Source: Cacajao melanocephalus
Taxonomy: Eukaryota; Chordata; Mammalia; Primates; Pitheciidae
Reading direction: 5' to 3'
DNA length: 64,000 nt
Assembly: GCA_963573385.1 (NCBI GenBank)
Contig: CAUYLG010038414.1
Span: 1-64,000, forward strand
In this document: piece by piece, positions 37,058-49,760 of the stretch
How positions within the stretch are numbered: position 1 is the stretch's first letter
Layout of the letters: each line of letters begins with the position of its first letter
The notes under the pieces: model-generated
Told to the model about the DNA's origin: nothing
Databases searched by the model: none
Seen by the model: the letters and a program-made list of their open reading frames with translations, nothing else
Made by a program: the position numbers and the translations under genes

Positions 37058-37760
37058 CAGCAGACAAAAATTTATCAATTTTGCTGATCTTGTTTCAGAT
37101 CTTAGTGGGAAAATGTTTAGCCTTTCACCACTGAGTATGATGTTATCTGCAGGTTTTTCATTACTGCTCTTACTGTACTGAGAAATGTCTCTTCTAATTT
37201 TAGTCCTCTGGGTGCCTTTATGATGAAAGTGTGGTAGATTTTATCAAATGTTATTTGTCAATTGAGATGATCATGTTGTTTTCTCAAATTTTGTTCATTT
37301 TATGTGGTGTATTACACTGATTTTCTTATGCTGAACCACCTTTGCATGGTAGAATAAATCCCACTTGGTTACAATGTACAATCCTTTTTATGTGCTGTTG
37401 AATTTAGCTTGCTAATATTTTATTGAGAATTTCTGCATCTGTATTCATAAGGGACATTAGTCTGTAGTTTATTTTCTTGTATTTTCTTTGGCTTTGGTAT
37501 CAGGGTAACACTGGCCTCACAGAAAAGGCTCACAGAAAGTGTGCCCTTTCCTTCTACTTTTGTGGAAAAGTTTGAAAAGTATTGGTGTTAATTTTTCTTT
37601 CAATGTTTGACGGAATTTACCAGTAAAGGTATCTGGTCAAGAACTTTTCTTTGTTGGAAGATTTTTAATTACTTATTTGACCTCTTTACAAGTTTAATCA
37701 TATTTTCTCTCTCCTTTTGTGTCAATTTTAGTATTTTCTGTGTTTCTAGGAATTTTTCAA
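37058..37760 (-). mobile_element. L1M ORF2 reverse-transcriptase fragment, antisense
   Basis: Antisense L1 coding region. 'atcaattttgctgatcttgt', 'attgagatgatcatgttgtt', 'atgctgaaccacctttgcat', 'attttattgagaatttctgc' and 'tttggtatcagggtaacact' appear in the normal antisense order. Similarity fades after 'gtgtttctaggaatttttca' (~37740). The strand matches the L1 end at 34021-34385, but about 1.5 kb of L1 between them is absent. Confidence 0.85.
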
Positions 37761-38599
37761 GCTGTACTGCTTGATTTTTAAATGTTTCTCTGGAGGGACA
37801 GCTCTTGGAGCTACTTGCTTTGCCATTTTCACTGATGTCTTCTTTTTCATTCCAAAACACTTTGTATTATGACTTCTGTTTTTCTTTTATTCTGAGTATA
37901 TATATATATAAATTGTGTGTATATCTAGTCTTCAAACTAATTAAATAGAAGATGATTATGCATTAGGGTTAATAAAATGAAACACTAACTAAATCTAACT
38001 TAGGTAATAACACCACAGGCCATAAGAAATGTTTTGTTCCATTTCCATATCTCCCTGGGAAATAAGAATAAGGCTGGAACGATTGATTGGAGTAACCTAT
38101 CAAATTACATATTCTCTCCACACCTTTTTTTCCTTCTTTTTGTTATTCTGTCACAAAGACAGTTCCAGTTGCAAAAGTGAACTGCTTCTGCTGCTTTGAA
38201 GGCATCTAATTCCCCCATCCCAAATTTATCTCTCTGACCAAAGGAACCATGGAAAGGGGTCCAAAGAATTAAAGATCAAGGAAAAAAATACTTATGAGAA
38301 GAGAGCAAGAAAAGATATCATCTAATTTGTTATAAATCAATAAGAGTCCCGGTGTTGCCCCAAATTATTCATTCATGGAAAAGCCCTCAAAAAGCTTTGA
38401 GACCTGAACTGTGACATAAAGAACTGTCCAAGTCCCAAACTGATAATTGAATGAAGCATGTTCAGGAGAGACCCAAATATTATGCCAAAGGTTTTCAGAA
38501 CTGAACTGACATTGGAACCACTACTCAGAGAGTGAGACAAAATTTCAGCCTAAGGCAAACCAGATTGACTGCTGCCAAAAAAAAAAAAAAAGTAAACAT
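37761..38599. other. Unassigned intronic DNA
   Basis: A minus-strand frame at 37669-37860 begins outside the L1 with a Lys/Ser/Glu-rich peptide that I cannot assign. A short TA run is at ~37901-37911 and a run of about 15 A at 38578-38592. The last ~300 bp may be a very diverged 5' extension of the following L1 relic. Confidence 0.45.
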
Positions 38600-39633
38600 T
38601 TTCCAGAAGATTTTAATATAACCCAGTGTCACATAATATTCAAAATGTTCAAGATATAATCCCAAATTATTTGATACACAAAGAAACAGAAAAATCTGAT
38701 CAATTCTCAATAGTAAAGACAATCAACAGATGCCAATCTTGTAATTACATGCCTGTTGAAGTTAATAAAAAAAGATTTTAAACAAACCATTATAACCATG
38801 CTCCATGACGTAAAAGTAAACCATGTTGAAATAAATAGAAAGATAAATGTTGTCAGCAGAGAAATACAAACTACCAAAAATTAATCAAATAAAAATTTTA
38901 ACAACTGAAAAAAATACAATACTGTATCTGAAATTAAAAATTCACCTAATGTTCTGAAGAGCACAGTGGAAATGACAGAAAAAAAATGAGTTAGTAATGA
39001 TGATGAAATGAATAGAAATTACCCCATCTGAAAAACAGAGGCCAAAAGATTGAAAACAGTTAATAGAACCTCAGAGATCTAAGGGACAAAATAAAAAGAT
39101 CTATCATTCATATCATTAGAGTTATCAAAGGCAGGAGAACAAAGATTGGTTCAGAAAAGAAATTTGGGTAATACAGTATTTTAACATTCCAGAAATTTGG
39201 TGAAGACATAATGTACATATTCAATAAGCTCAGCAAATCCTAAGTAGAATGAATTGAAAAATACCACCCCTAGCTACATAACTAACCTGTTGGAAAACTA
39301 ATATAACTAAAAAGTGAAGACAGAGAAAAATGTCACATTATGTGTAGGGAGATAACTGTTCAAAGATCACATATTTTTCATCACAAACAATAAAGACTAG
39401 AATACAGCAAAACATCTTAAACTTATGAAAGAAAATAATTCTAAACTTAGAATTTTATATCCTGTGAAACTATCCTTCAGGAATCAAGGCAAAAAGAAGA
39501 TATTCTCAGAGGAAGGAAAACTATGACCTGCTATCAAAGCAATGCTAAAGTAAGTTCTTCAGCCTGAAGAGAAATGGTACCAAAGGAACACTTTGGAATT
39601 CATGAAATGAAGAAGAGCAACAGAAGTGGATTG
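38600..39633 (+). mobile_element. L1ME/HAL1-type ORF1 relic, sense
   Basis: Diverged ORF1 region of an ancient L1. 'gaaacagaaaaatctgatca', 'agtaaagacaatcaacagat', 'ataaatagaaagataaatgt', 'gaattttatatcctgtgaaa', 'gaaggaaaactatgacctgc' and 'caatgctaaagtaagttctt' follow the order of L1ME/HAL1 ORF1. The reading frame is destroyed. An Alu is inserted at its right end. Confidence 0.72.
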
Positions 39634-39647
39634 AAAAGATGTTTGTT

Positions 39648-40995
<1,348 letters not shown>

Positions 40996-40997
40996 TA

Positions 40998-41342
40998 CAG
41001 TTGGCCCTCCACATCTGTGAACTCCATAGCCAGTAGATTCAATCAACTGTGGATGAATTTTTTTAAAAAAAGATGCTTTAGCCTGTACTGAACATTCACA
41101 GACCTTTACTTTTCTTGTCCTTATTCTCTAAACAAGATAGTATGACAACTATTTGGATAGTATTTATGTAGTTTTGGGTATTATAAATAATGTAGAGATT
41201 ACTTTAAATATATGGGAGGATGAGCGTAGGTTATAAGTAAGCAAATATTATGCCCTTTTATATAAGAGACTTGAGCACCTATGGATTTTAGCATCTTGGG
41301 GAATACTGGAACCAATCACCCATGGATACTGGGGGACAACTG
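40998..41342 (+). mobile_element. MER2-like Tc1/mariner (Tigger-class) MITE, complete
   Basis: 345-bp non-autonomous DNA transposon. It starts cagttggccctcc and ends gggggacaactg, forming terminal inverted repeats, and is bounded by TA on both sides (40996-40997 and 41343-41344), the target duplication of Tigger-class elements. Internal blocks 'gcctgtactgaacattcaca' and 'gacttgagcacctatggatt' match MER2. The length equals what I remember for the full MER2 consensus, so this copy is essentially complete. Confidence 0.9.
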
Positions 41343-41344
41343 TA

Positions 41345-43298
41345 CTGTGTATTTCATGTACTTGGGCTACATCAGAAAAAATACCTTGCATTTAGAAAAA
41401 CATATCTTGGAAAGCAAGTATTTATATTTAAAGGATTTCCCACAATTTTATGCTCCAGTTGGAACAAATAAAAAGCAAACTGATACATAAAATGGAGGGT
41501 TTTCTTCTAAATTCCTAATGAGATTAAATACAGACACCTATGAGCTGGGAAGAATGTGTTGGGGACTTTGAAATAAACTAAGCAGTCAAGCTTGTAGGTT
41601 GAGTACATGAAGTTGCTAGTATTTAACCATGCTGACTTATAAAAATGGCCATTTCACTGGTATCAAACTATTATAAACAGAGAGAAAGAACACATATAAA
41701 TGGAGAGAAAGAACACATGTCTACTTTCTATTCCATTGGAAATCTCATTGCAGCACGCTTCAAAACCCATTTTTGCTAAAAGGAATGAATCACAGAGAAG
41801 CGTTCTGGGAACATCACAAAAGCAAGTGGAAGAATACATGACAGCATCATTTCCCCTCGAGTTCCCTCCACCTTCACAAACTGGACTGCAAGTTGCCACC
41901 GCATGCCTTCAAGCGGAATATGGAATTCCCCACTGCGCCCCACCTCTAAATCCTTCCCTGCAAAAGTTCAGTTTTCTATTTCCAATTTTTTATTGGCATA
42001 CTATGCAGCCAAAAGAAAGTAGGTTTTTTCCTCTTCCCTCCCATTTGGATCTACCGTTTATTACCCTGGCCTTATATCCAATTATTTAATCACTTTTAAA
42101 GTGCTGTAAAATCTGAAAATGTACCTCACAATGAAACTGATATAACCAGAGAGGAAGACAGTGCTCTTGGAGTACAGAAGAAGGATAGTTTAGGAACAAG
42201 GAAAGAGGACAGGGAGCTGCCACCATCACCAGTTGCCTCTCCTTTCCTCCTTCTGAATGTGTCCTCATGAGCAGGGCTCATTGCTTCTACAACATAGTCC
42301 CCTGCAACTCTGAACCAAAGGGATCTCTTTCTGACTCCTACACTGCATACTGTATCTGACATTTGGGAACATGTATCTTGTAATGTTGGTGTCTGTCCTA
42401 GTCTGGATTACCAGGAAACACGTTCTGAGATGGAGACTGAATGAGGGAAGTCATTGGTGTGGCTCCCAGCAGGGACACCTACGGAGAGTTCTGGGAGCAG
42501 ACTAAGCCAAACCAGAAGCTGAACATGAGGCAGTGGGAACAGAGCCCTCAGCCAGTCCTTCAGGGAGCTCTGGAGCCTTCAGAATTGTCTAGAATTGAGG
42601 CAAGGGTGCTGAGCCTCTGTACCCAGCCCCACCCCCAGCACTGACCAGAAATTGAACATGGGCTGTCCCCAGACATGGGTGTTACCTGGGCAAGACAGCT
42701 TCTTACAGTTAAAGACAATTAACAAGTTAAAGACAAATAAGAATTGGGAAGGAAGTCAGCTGTTAACAGTCATGAGTCAACCACCCCTGGAACCTGAAAG
42801 AATACGTGTCTTGGTCATGGAGGGGATTGGGTGGCACACTACAGAGCTGTTTCGGTCATGTCGATCTAGACATTGATTGTCCTCAGGTAGAGCATAAGCC
42901 ACCTGAAGGCAGGGCTGCGTCTAGCATACGGTCTCCAGCTTAGAAGGTACTTTATGGCTAATAGTGGATTTCTATGCATGGGTCATCTGGCCATATTTCC
43001 TCAGCAGATAGTAGAGAAGGCCAGAAGTCAGCATGTCTTGCTAGGCATGCACCACAGAAAAAGTGATTCCTCTAGGGATCTTTGAAGCAAACCAGTCACC
43101 CTGAGGCACAATGAGAGTATAAGTTCTTTCTGCTATTGGTCTTCTTTGATTCTGCTAGAGAAGACTTCACTGTGAGACAGTGAAAATCAGGACTATGATT
43201 ATCCTCCATTTACCTATGTATGTTTCTTGTTATGTGTTGCATGTGTACATTTTCCAAACATCAGAAGTAAGGATTTGCTCCTCTAAAATCTTTTGTCA
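41345..43298. other. Unassigned intronic DNA
   Basis: No recognised gene. 42390-42710 (tagtctggattaccaggaaa onward) has the flavour of an antisense LTR edge but I cannot name it. 42885-42980 loosely resembles an L2 3' end. The 129-codon frame at 41700-42089 has no recognisable domain. Confidence 0.4.
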
Positions 43299-43476
43299 GG
43301 CAGGGCATGGTGGCTCATGCCTGTAATCCCAGCACTTTGGGAAGCTGAGGCAGAAAGATCGTTTGAGGCCAGGAGTTCAAGACCAGCCTGTGCAAAGTGG
43401 CAAAACTCCACCTTTATTTTAAAAATCCAAAAAATAAGGCAGATGTGGTGTCAAATGCCTGTAGTCCCAGCTACAA
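43299..43476 (+). mobile_element. Alu, sense, truncated by a second Alu
   Basis: Old (AluJ-like) copy: the complete left arm from 'ggcagggcatggtggctcat', an A-rich linker, and the first ~45 bp of the right arm (ending 'tagtcccagctac'). There the next Alu begins; the remainder of the right arm is not seen after it. Confidence 0.9.
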
Positions 43477-43483
43477 AACTTGG

Positions 43484-43790
43484 AAGGGGTACAGTGGCTT
43501 ATGCCTGTAATCCCAGCACTTTAGGAGGCTGAGGCAGGCAGATCATCTGAGGTCAGGATGTGGAGACCAACCTGACCAACATGGTGAAACTCTGTCTCTA
43601 CTAAAAATTAAAAGTAGAGACGTAGTGGCTCATACCTGTAATCCCAGCCACTCAGGAGGCTGAGGCACAAGACTCACTTGAACCTGGGAGGCAGAGGTTG
43701 CAGTGAGCTGAGATCATGCCACTATACTCCAGCCTGAGGGACAGAGTGAGATTTTATCTCAAAACAAAGAAAAAAGAAAAGAAAAAGAAA
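43484..43790 (+). mobile_element. Alu, sense, tandem with the preceding Alu
   Basis: Dimeric Alu starting at 'ggggtacagtggcttatgcc' and ending at 'gagattttatctc', then a (GAAA)-rich tail to ~43793. acttgga occurs immediately before (43477-43483) and after the tail (about 43795), a possible target duplication. Confidence 0.92.
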
Positions 43791-43847
43791 GAAAGACTTG
43801 GAATGAGCCAAAACATGCAGCAGAGTTGGAAATTCTAGATCTTCTAC

Positions 43848-44154
43848 CTGTGAGGGCCAGAGAGTAGATATTTTAGACTTTGTGGGACACATAATCTCTT
43901 ACAATGACCCAATTCTGCTACTGTAACAAATAGCCATAGAAAAACATATAGACAAATTAGTAATGATTGTAGTCCAATAAAACTTTAGTTATGGACACTG
44001 ACATTTGAATTTCAGATAATTTTCATATGCCACAAAATAATTGATATTTTTCTCTTGATTTTTTCAACCATTTACAATAGCTCCTGGGTCATACAAAATA
44101 CAGTGGTGAGTAGAGGCTGGTTTGGCCTGCAGGCTGTAATTTGCTGACCCCCTA
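43848..44154 (+). mobile_element. hAT-like MER element
   Basis: 'gagggccagagagtagatat', 'ttttagactttgtgggacac', 'tccaataaaactttagttat', 'ggctggtttggcctgcaggc' and 'gtaatttgctgaccccctac' follow the common human hAT-type MITE that begins caggggtcggcaaac. The 5' inverted repeat is eroded but the 3' end is recognisable. I do not assign the exact MER number. Confidence 0.75.
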
Positions 44155-45030
44155 CTCTTGCTGCAGAAAGCATACTTGAAAGTAAAATGTTCATCAGTGA
44201 AAAGAAACAAAAAGGACTGTGTTTTGATATTCAAGAAATTGTCTAGAAGGCATTCCATTGATGATATCTGAGAGTCAGTCCTCACTTATGGGGAACAAAC
44301 AAAGCACAGTGTTGACCCATTTGCAACACTTCTTAAACACCAGCACTCACTGTGTGCATTCATAGGGCTCAGCTCCCTGGAGAAGACCCCACACACACTT
44401 TCACTTTCTTTAATTTCACTGTTTCCAGAAGGAAATCAGAAAATATATCAGAGCTCAATTTGTAAAGATATGCATAATATTCTTAATATTATGAGACAGT
44501 TGCTTTGTTGCAATGTTTTACTGGAGTAGGGGAAAAGACATTCAGGCAGAGATGTGTTAGTCCACACAGAACCTTGTGTAAGCACACAATTCCCTGCTAA
44601 CGTCTGAAAAGCTGAACTGTGGAAAACCGGCCAAATTGGATAATCCATTTTCAAGCACCCCAATAAAATAGCTTTCCTTGCACATTCTTATGGTCCTCCA
44701 TGGGAAGGTTTAGCACAGAACATGCCAATACAAACATCCAATGTGAATGTAAAGAATTTTACTTAGTAGAATCAATTGATCAATCAGTCCCACTCAAACA
44801 GAGGAAGTGAGGCACGAGGCGCTCCTGCTACCAGAGGTTTCCTCCTTGAATGACCAACGTCCCTTGCATGAAGTCAAGGATAGGCTTAAGCAAAGGGGGA
44901 TTCTAACCTGAGGGATGTCCCAGTGACATGCCTTTGCCTTGCCCTCCTGGGTCTTTCTCCAGCAGCCGGGATGTTACTTGGAGTCTGTGTGATGCAGTGA
45001 GGTTCCAGGATGTATGTGGTATTAAGTGGC
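44155..45030. other. Unassigned intronic DNA
   Basis: No gene or confident repeat. A minus-strand 71-codon frame at 44448-44663 has no recognisable similarity. Confidence 0.45.
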
Positions 45031-45750
45031 ACACAAAAACCTCCAATATAGGGTTTTTTTTTTTCAATTCACTTAACAAACCACAATAAGTCCTCACTCA
45101 TCATCAGTAAAACAAAAACCTCTAATATAAGGGTTTTTTTTTTTCAATTCACTTAACAAACCATAATAAATCCTCACTCATCATCAGTAGGTTCTTGGAA
45201 ACTGTGGCTTTAAGCAAAATAATGTATAGTGAAAACAATTTAACCATAGTCAAGTTGATCTAAACAAGAGTTAAATTCCTAAGGCATATTTCTGGTAGCA
45301 AAGATCACCAAACTTCTAAATAAGGACAAAACACTGACTATTAAACACTGAAATTGGTGTAAACTACACATACATTTAAGAAAGATTAAGAAAAGCAAGT
45401 CAGATAATAAATCACCAGCTTATTCTAGTTCAGGGTTGCAGGTGGCTGGAGCTTAACCTGGAAGCTCAGGGCATCAGGCGGGCACCAGCTTTATCCAGGA
45501 CGCCATCCCATCTTGGGCACACTCACACACTGGCATTCAGACTGGGACCAGGTAGACACACCAATTTACCTAACATGTCCAGCTCTGGGACATGGGAGGA
45601 AACCAGAGTACCTAGAGAAATCCCACACAGATCTGGGGAGAGCAAGCAAACTCCAAACAGACAGTAGCCCTGGAAGAAAAGCAATTTTTTCCCCCTCACT
45701 AATGTTAGAACAAAACAACATTAAACTACATTATTCAAGGACCTGCTAAA
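45031..45750. mobile_element. Medium-reiterated repeat of unnamed family
   Basis: The stretch 'taggttcttggaaactgtgg' with 'ctttaagcaaaataatgtat' through 'gtagccctggaagaaaagca' and 'caaggacctgctaaata' reads like a known interspersed primate repeat with a recurrent 'acgacgtt'-derived motif (now acaacatt) near its end. I recall the pattern but not the family name. It carries a 79-bp internal tandem duplication at its left edge. Confidence 0.45.
45033..45189. repeat. 79-bp direct tandem duplication
   Basis: Units at 45033-45111 and 45112-45189 both read acaaaaacct(c/t), aatata, ggg, an 11-base T run, 'caattcacttaacaaacca', then 'tcctcactcatcatcagta'. They differ at only about four positions, so the duplication is fairly recent. 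Confidence 0.92.
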
Positions 45751-46714
45751 TAGGACTGAGAGAAGAGAGTTGTCACTCTTTTTGTTGATTTTACTTTTTT
45801 TCTAACCCATGTTATGACTTCCACAACTTTGACCCTAAATAAATGATGGTTTCCATGTTTTCCTGCAAAGGCCTGAGAAGGGGTAGGGAGTAAGCGTGGG
45901 CCTGCAGAAACTCCCTGACTGCAGACATTTCCTTACTGCAGGAATTTCCTGTTCCATAGCCTGTTCATTCCCAGGGACCTATGAGAAGTGCATGGGTTAG
46001 AGTTGTGAGTAGTGGCACCCCTGAGGACTGTGAGGGAGTCCAGGTATACCATTCCTGAATCCCCCTGCATAGAAATCCAGCAGACTTCAGAGAGGAACAG
46101 AAGAGAGAGGAATCAATGCAGGTATTTACCAGATATGGCTTCAAAATTTCCAGACCAGGGGCTTGGCCCTACTCCCATCTCTGATTCTGGGATTTCATAC
46201 ATTTTTCAGACTGAATTGCCACCCTTCCCACTACCCCCCCCGCAACCCCACATTTCTCTTCAAAGGACTGCATATCAACCGATCTGTTTCAAGGAGTACC
46301 AATGTGGGAAGAAAAGGTCTGAGTCATTTTTTTGATGATTCAGAAAAGGAAAAGTATAGTTTAATGTTCACACAGTTGCTTTCCACCCAATTGCCTTAGG
46401 GAATTAGTTTAGAAAGGATAAGGAAGGGAGAAAATGCAAAATCAACCAATAATAAACAAGAAAGGGCTGCTTTGTTGATGAAGCTGTCAAAATTAGAAGG
46501 GAGACTCTTTTGTGAAGAAATTTTGAGACTAAAGGGTCTCATTTCTGAGAACTCAATCCTCTTGACAATCCATTGTTCAAAGGAGGAAAAAAAATCCTAC
46601 TAAAATGTGTATTTTCCTAAAGCGAGCTGTCATGACATTCAAGAAAATGCAGTTTTGTCAGAAAAGTCCTTTCCATGTTATTTCAGGTAATTGATTTATG
46701 CATTTCCTACTGTG
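45751..46714. other. Unassigned intronic DNA
   Basis: No gene or confident repeat. Plus-strand frames at 46012-46335 and 46163-46399 overlap in different frames and have no recognisable domain. Confidence 0.45.
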
Positions 46715-46828
46715 ACAAGACTGTAAGCTTCTTGAGAGCAGGAGCCAAGTGCCATGCCTCTCTGGACATTCCTGAGTGTCTAGCATGAGGCTTTGCACAT
46801 AAGATATCCCATTAAATGTTGATTGAGA
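46715..46828 (+). mobile_element. L2 LINE 3' end relic
   Basis: 'gactgtaagcttcttgagag', 'caggagccaagtgccatgcc', 'tgtctagcatgaggctttgc' and 'cattaaatgttgattga' follow the L2 3' terminal consensus. Confidence 0.7.
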
Positions 46829-48047
46829 GGCTATCATAGTAAACGCAAATTACAATAATAAGTAAAGGTGATCTCTATGTGCTAATTTCAATATATGTTG
46901 GCGAGAACATTTCACTTCAAGCCAACAAGAAGTCCTCAGATGGTAATGAATGGGGGAAAAACAATTAGGCTATTAAGTCAATTCCCCTTCATGGCAGGCT
47001 TCTTCCAATGAAGCATTCTTCCAGCAATTAGCTAGAGATGTCTCCCGTACAGAGTTATCCTGCAGTTCCTTTAAGAAAATAATAAATTTGACTCTGATAA
47101 AAAGTTTCTACTGTGCTACACTTCATTCTCTTGTGCCCGATATAACTTTGTGTTTGTCTTTTATTTTTTCCTTTCACATTATCTTTGTAAGAAGGGTAGT
47201 TTAGCTCAACATGTATTGAGTATCAGGCATGAGCAGTTACAGAAAGAAGGACTTACTGCCTCCAGTTCACACAGATTGAGGTTCACAGCCTTGATCAAGA
47301 AGCTGCATCTGGGGTGCTGGGGGCGTCATTACACACCTGAGAGGGTGCTCATTAAAGACAAGTGTAGATTAGTGACTGCTGATGTGCTTCAGCCTGCTTC
47401 TCATCTTCCTCAAGCTCCTTCACTTATGCATTCTCAGTGGCGTGAGAGGCTCAACTTAGTTGGCCAGGAGGAGGGACTTTTTGTGCTATTATCTTCTTGT
47501 TTTTCCCACAGAAAACACACACCAGGTTACTATGACTAACTGCCTTGTGACCTGCTGTGTTTATTCTCCTTAACCCTGAACTGTGCTTTCATGCCCTGGA
47601 AGCCAGGCCAGGCAGCTGTCAGCCGGCATGGCCTTCTGTGTATTGTTTGTATGCACACGCAACAGAGAAGTGACTCATCTGCAAAGGGAATCTCCAATAA
47701 AAGGCTTAGATTATCCTCCACCTCTCATTCCATCACACTTTTGGAAACAAACCTTCTTATTAATTTGTCTTCATTGCTATAATGATATTTTTTCATTTAC
47801 CTATCAACTGGCAAGAAGACAATTCAATTTCTTTCACTAGATCTTACATGCCTACTATCTCTTTCCCTTGGCTCAGGTCTTGTTGGGACAGACTTGGACC
47901 TCTCAGGAAGACCCCACACCACCCCCTCCTGTCATCCAATCTAAAATGCAAACCATCTCCCCAGCTGCTTTTTATCACACAATACCCTGTTTTGTATACT
48001 TCACCACTTCACTACTTGTAATTATCCTTTTTTTAATTGCTTACTCT
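46829..48047. other. Unassigned intronic DNA
   Basis: No gene recognised. The 129-codon frame at 47150-47539 and overlapping frames at 47583-48149 have no recognisable domain. AP-1 heptamer TGACTCA is at ~47671. The right end may extend the following L2 relic. Confidence 0.4.
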
Positions 48048-48180
48048 CTCAAATTTAAGTTTCCCAAGTGCAAGGATTCTGTTTGTCTTTCTTGGTTACC
48101 ACGGAATTCCCAATCCATCGAAAAGGGCTTAGCAGGCAGCATACAGTAAATATTGATTGAATAGTTGAACAAATGAATGA
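48048..48180 (+). mobile_element. L2 LINE 3' end relic
   Basis: 'agtgcaaggattctgtttgt', then 'gggcttagcaggcagcatac' and 'agtaaatattgattgaatag' with terminal 'caaatgaatgaa' fit the L2 3' end. Confidence 0.65.
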
Positions 48181-48689
48181 AATATATCAGGTGAAGCTTA
48201 TAAGTCATATGTTAATTCAGCACAGCCTTGTAGCTTACGATCTTAGGGAACACAATGTAAAATCTTTAGCTGTCATGGGGGCAAAAGACTGATGAAAGCA
48301 GAACATTAGTATATGGAAAAGAAGGGAACAAGCAGTCTTTGCCTTCTCAGAGTTAAATTCATGGAGATCCAAACTTTACTGTGTATTGGTCTATTAGCCT
48401 TCCACTTACACTCCCACATCTACTATGAGACAGAGTAGCCCAAGGATACAAATCCCTCCTTCCTATTATCTTCAAGTCTATTCTTTCCTTTCTTTCCTCA
48501 TCCTGTCCCTCCCTCACACTTTCTCTCTCTTCCTTCCTTCCTTGGTATATGAATCTGCAGGTGCATCCCTTTCTGTTTTATCTATTATTTGACTATGAAG
48601 TATGTTCTTAGAATAAAATTTATTCCCTAGTAGTCTAAAAAATGATCATAAATTTTCCTTCTTTTTATTATATTACCTACATTTTTGCT
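48181..48689. other. Unassigned DNA with a CT-rich stretch
   Basis: A CT-rich low-complexity region at ~48480-48545 (tctttcc and cttcc repeats). Nothing else is recognised. Confidence 0.5.
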
Positions 48690-48985
48690 TTTAATTATTA
48701 TGAGTACATAATAGTTTGACATTTTTATCAAGCATATGATATTTTGAAGCAAGTATACAATGTGTAATGATCAAATAAGGGTAATTGGGATATCTATCAC
48801 ATCAAACACTGATCATTCCTTTGAATTGGGTACATTCCAAAACTACTCTATTTATTTTGAGATATACAATAAATTATTGTTAACTCTAGTCTCCCTATTT
48901 TGCTGTCAAACACTAGATTTTAGTCCTTCCATCTAACTGCATTTTTGTACCAGGGCTTCTATCATTTAGAAGATGAAAATGTGTG
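48690..48985 (-). mobile_element. L1M 3' UTR fragment, antisense
   Basis: 'acaatgtgtaatgatcaaat', 'aagggtaattgggatatcta', 'aataaattattgttaactct' and 'tccttccatctaactgcatt' match the reverse complement of an old L1 3' UTR. Confidence 0.75.
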
Positions 48986-49129
48986 CTGAGATTTTAAAAG
49001 TATTCTCAAAAACAATGATGAATTGAATTCCCAGATTTAGTCATAACAGACTTACTTAAGGAAAGTTAATAAATATAGCTTTCATAAATTTACATTTGTT
49101 AACATTAATGCTTCAAGTCTCTTTTCCAG

Positions 49130-49305
49130 CATGAAATAAAGGCTAAATAAATTGAAATTCATAGATCTTAAGTGTACAATTCAACGAGTTTTGGCAAATG
49201 TATGCATCTAGGATTCCATCATGAGAATCAGGATCTGGAACATTTACATTATCCAGAATGTTCCTCATACGCCTTTCACTCAGTCCTCACCTCTTCCAGA
49301 GATTT
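49130..49305 (-). mobile_element. L1ME/L1MC 3' end, antisense
   Basis: 'ttaagtgtacaattcaacga', 'catcatgagaatcaggatct' and 'ggaacatttacattatccag' correspond to the antisense terminal segment (aaagtgtacaattcaatgg … tagaacattt.catcaccc) of L1M elements. Confidence 0.65.
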
Positions 49306-49329
49306 AAGGGTAACAATAAGCCCTAGATA

Positions 49330-49760
49330 TCATAAGCACAAAGAAAAGAATCACTCGCAGATACATTATAGTCAAACTACTGAAAGTCTAAGATTAAAAG
49401 GAAGTTTTTAAAGAAGTCAGAGAAAAAGAATACATTAAGTAAGGGAGGACAATGAAAAAATTGATGACTTAAATCATCAAAACGGTGGAAGCTAGAAGAT
49501 GTTGGAACAACAGGTAAGAATGCTGAACTGAGGGTGCGGCAAAAAATTTCAACCAAAAATTCTGTATCTAGTAAAATTATCCTTTGAAAATGAAGGCAAA
49601 TATAAATATATTTTCAGACAAACAAAATCCAAGAGGATTCACAGCCAGAAGGAATGCTAAAAGTTCTTCAGGAAGGAAAATCACACTAAATAGTAACTCT
49701 GATCTACAGAAAAAAAAGAAGAGCACGAAATGGCAAATATGTGAATATAAAACATGTGCC
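49330..49760 (+). mobile_element. L1ME/HAL1-type ORF1 C-terminal relic
   Basis: 'ttatagtcaaactactgaaa', 'aaaattctgtatctagtaaa', 'attatcctttgaaaatgaag', 'ttttcagacaaacaaaatcc' and 'gaatgctaaaagttcttcag' follow the ORF1 C-terminal order of old L1. The frame is destroyed. Confidence 0.75.

Noticed and set aside
41700..42089. 129-codon plus-strand frame
   Set aside because: No recognisable similarity; a frame of this length by chance is unremarkable among the many frames of a 64-kb window.
43299..43790. Tandem Alus as a segmental duplication
   Set aside because: The two differ strongly and have a probable short target duplication between them, so Alu-into-Alu insertion is simpler.
47150..47539. 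129-codon plus-strand frame
   Set aside because: No recognisable domain or transcription signals.
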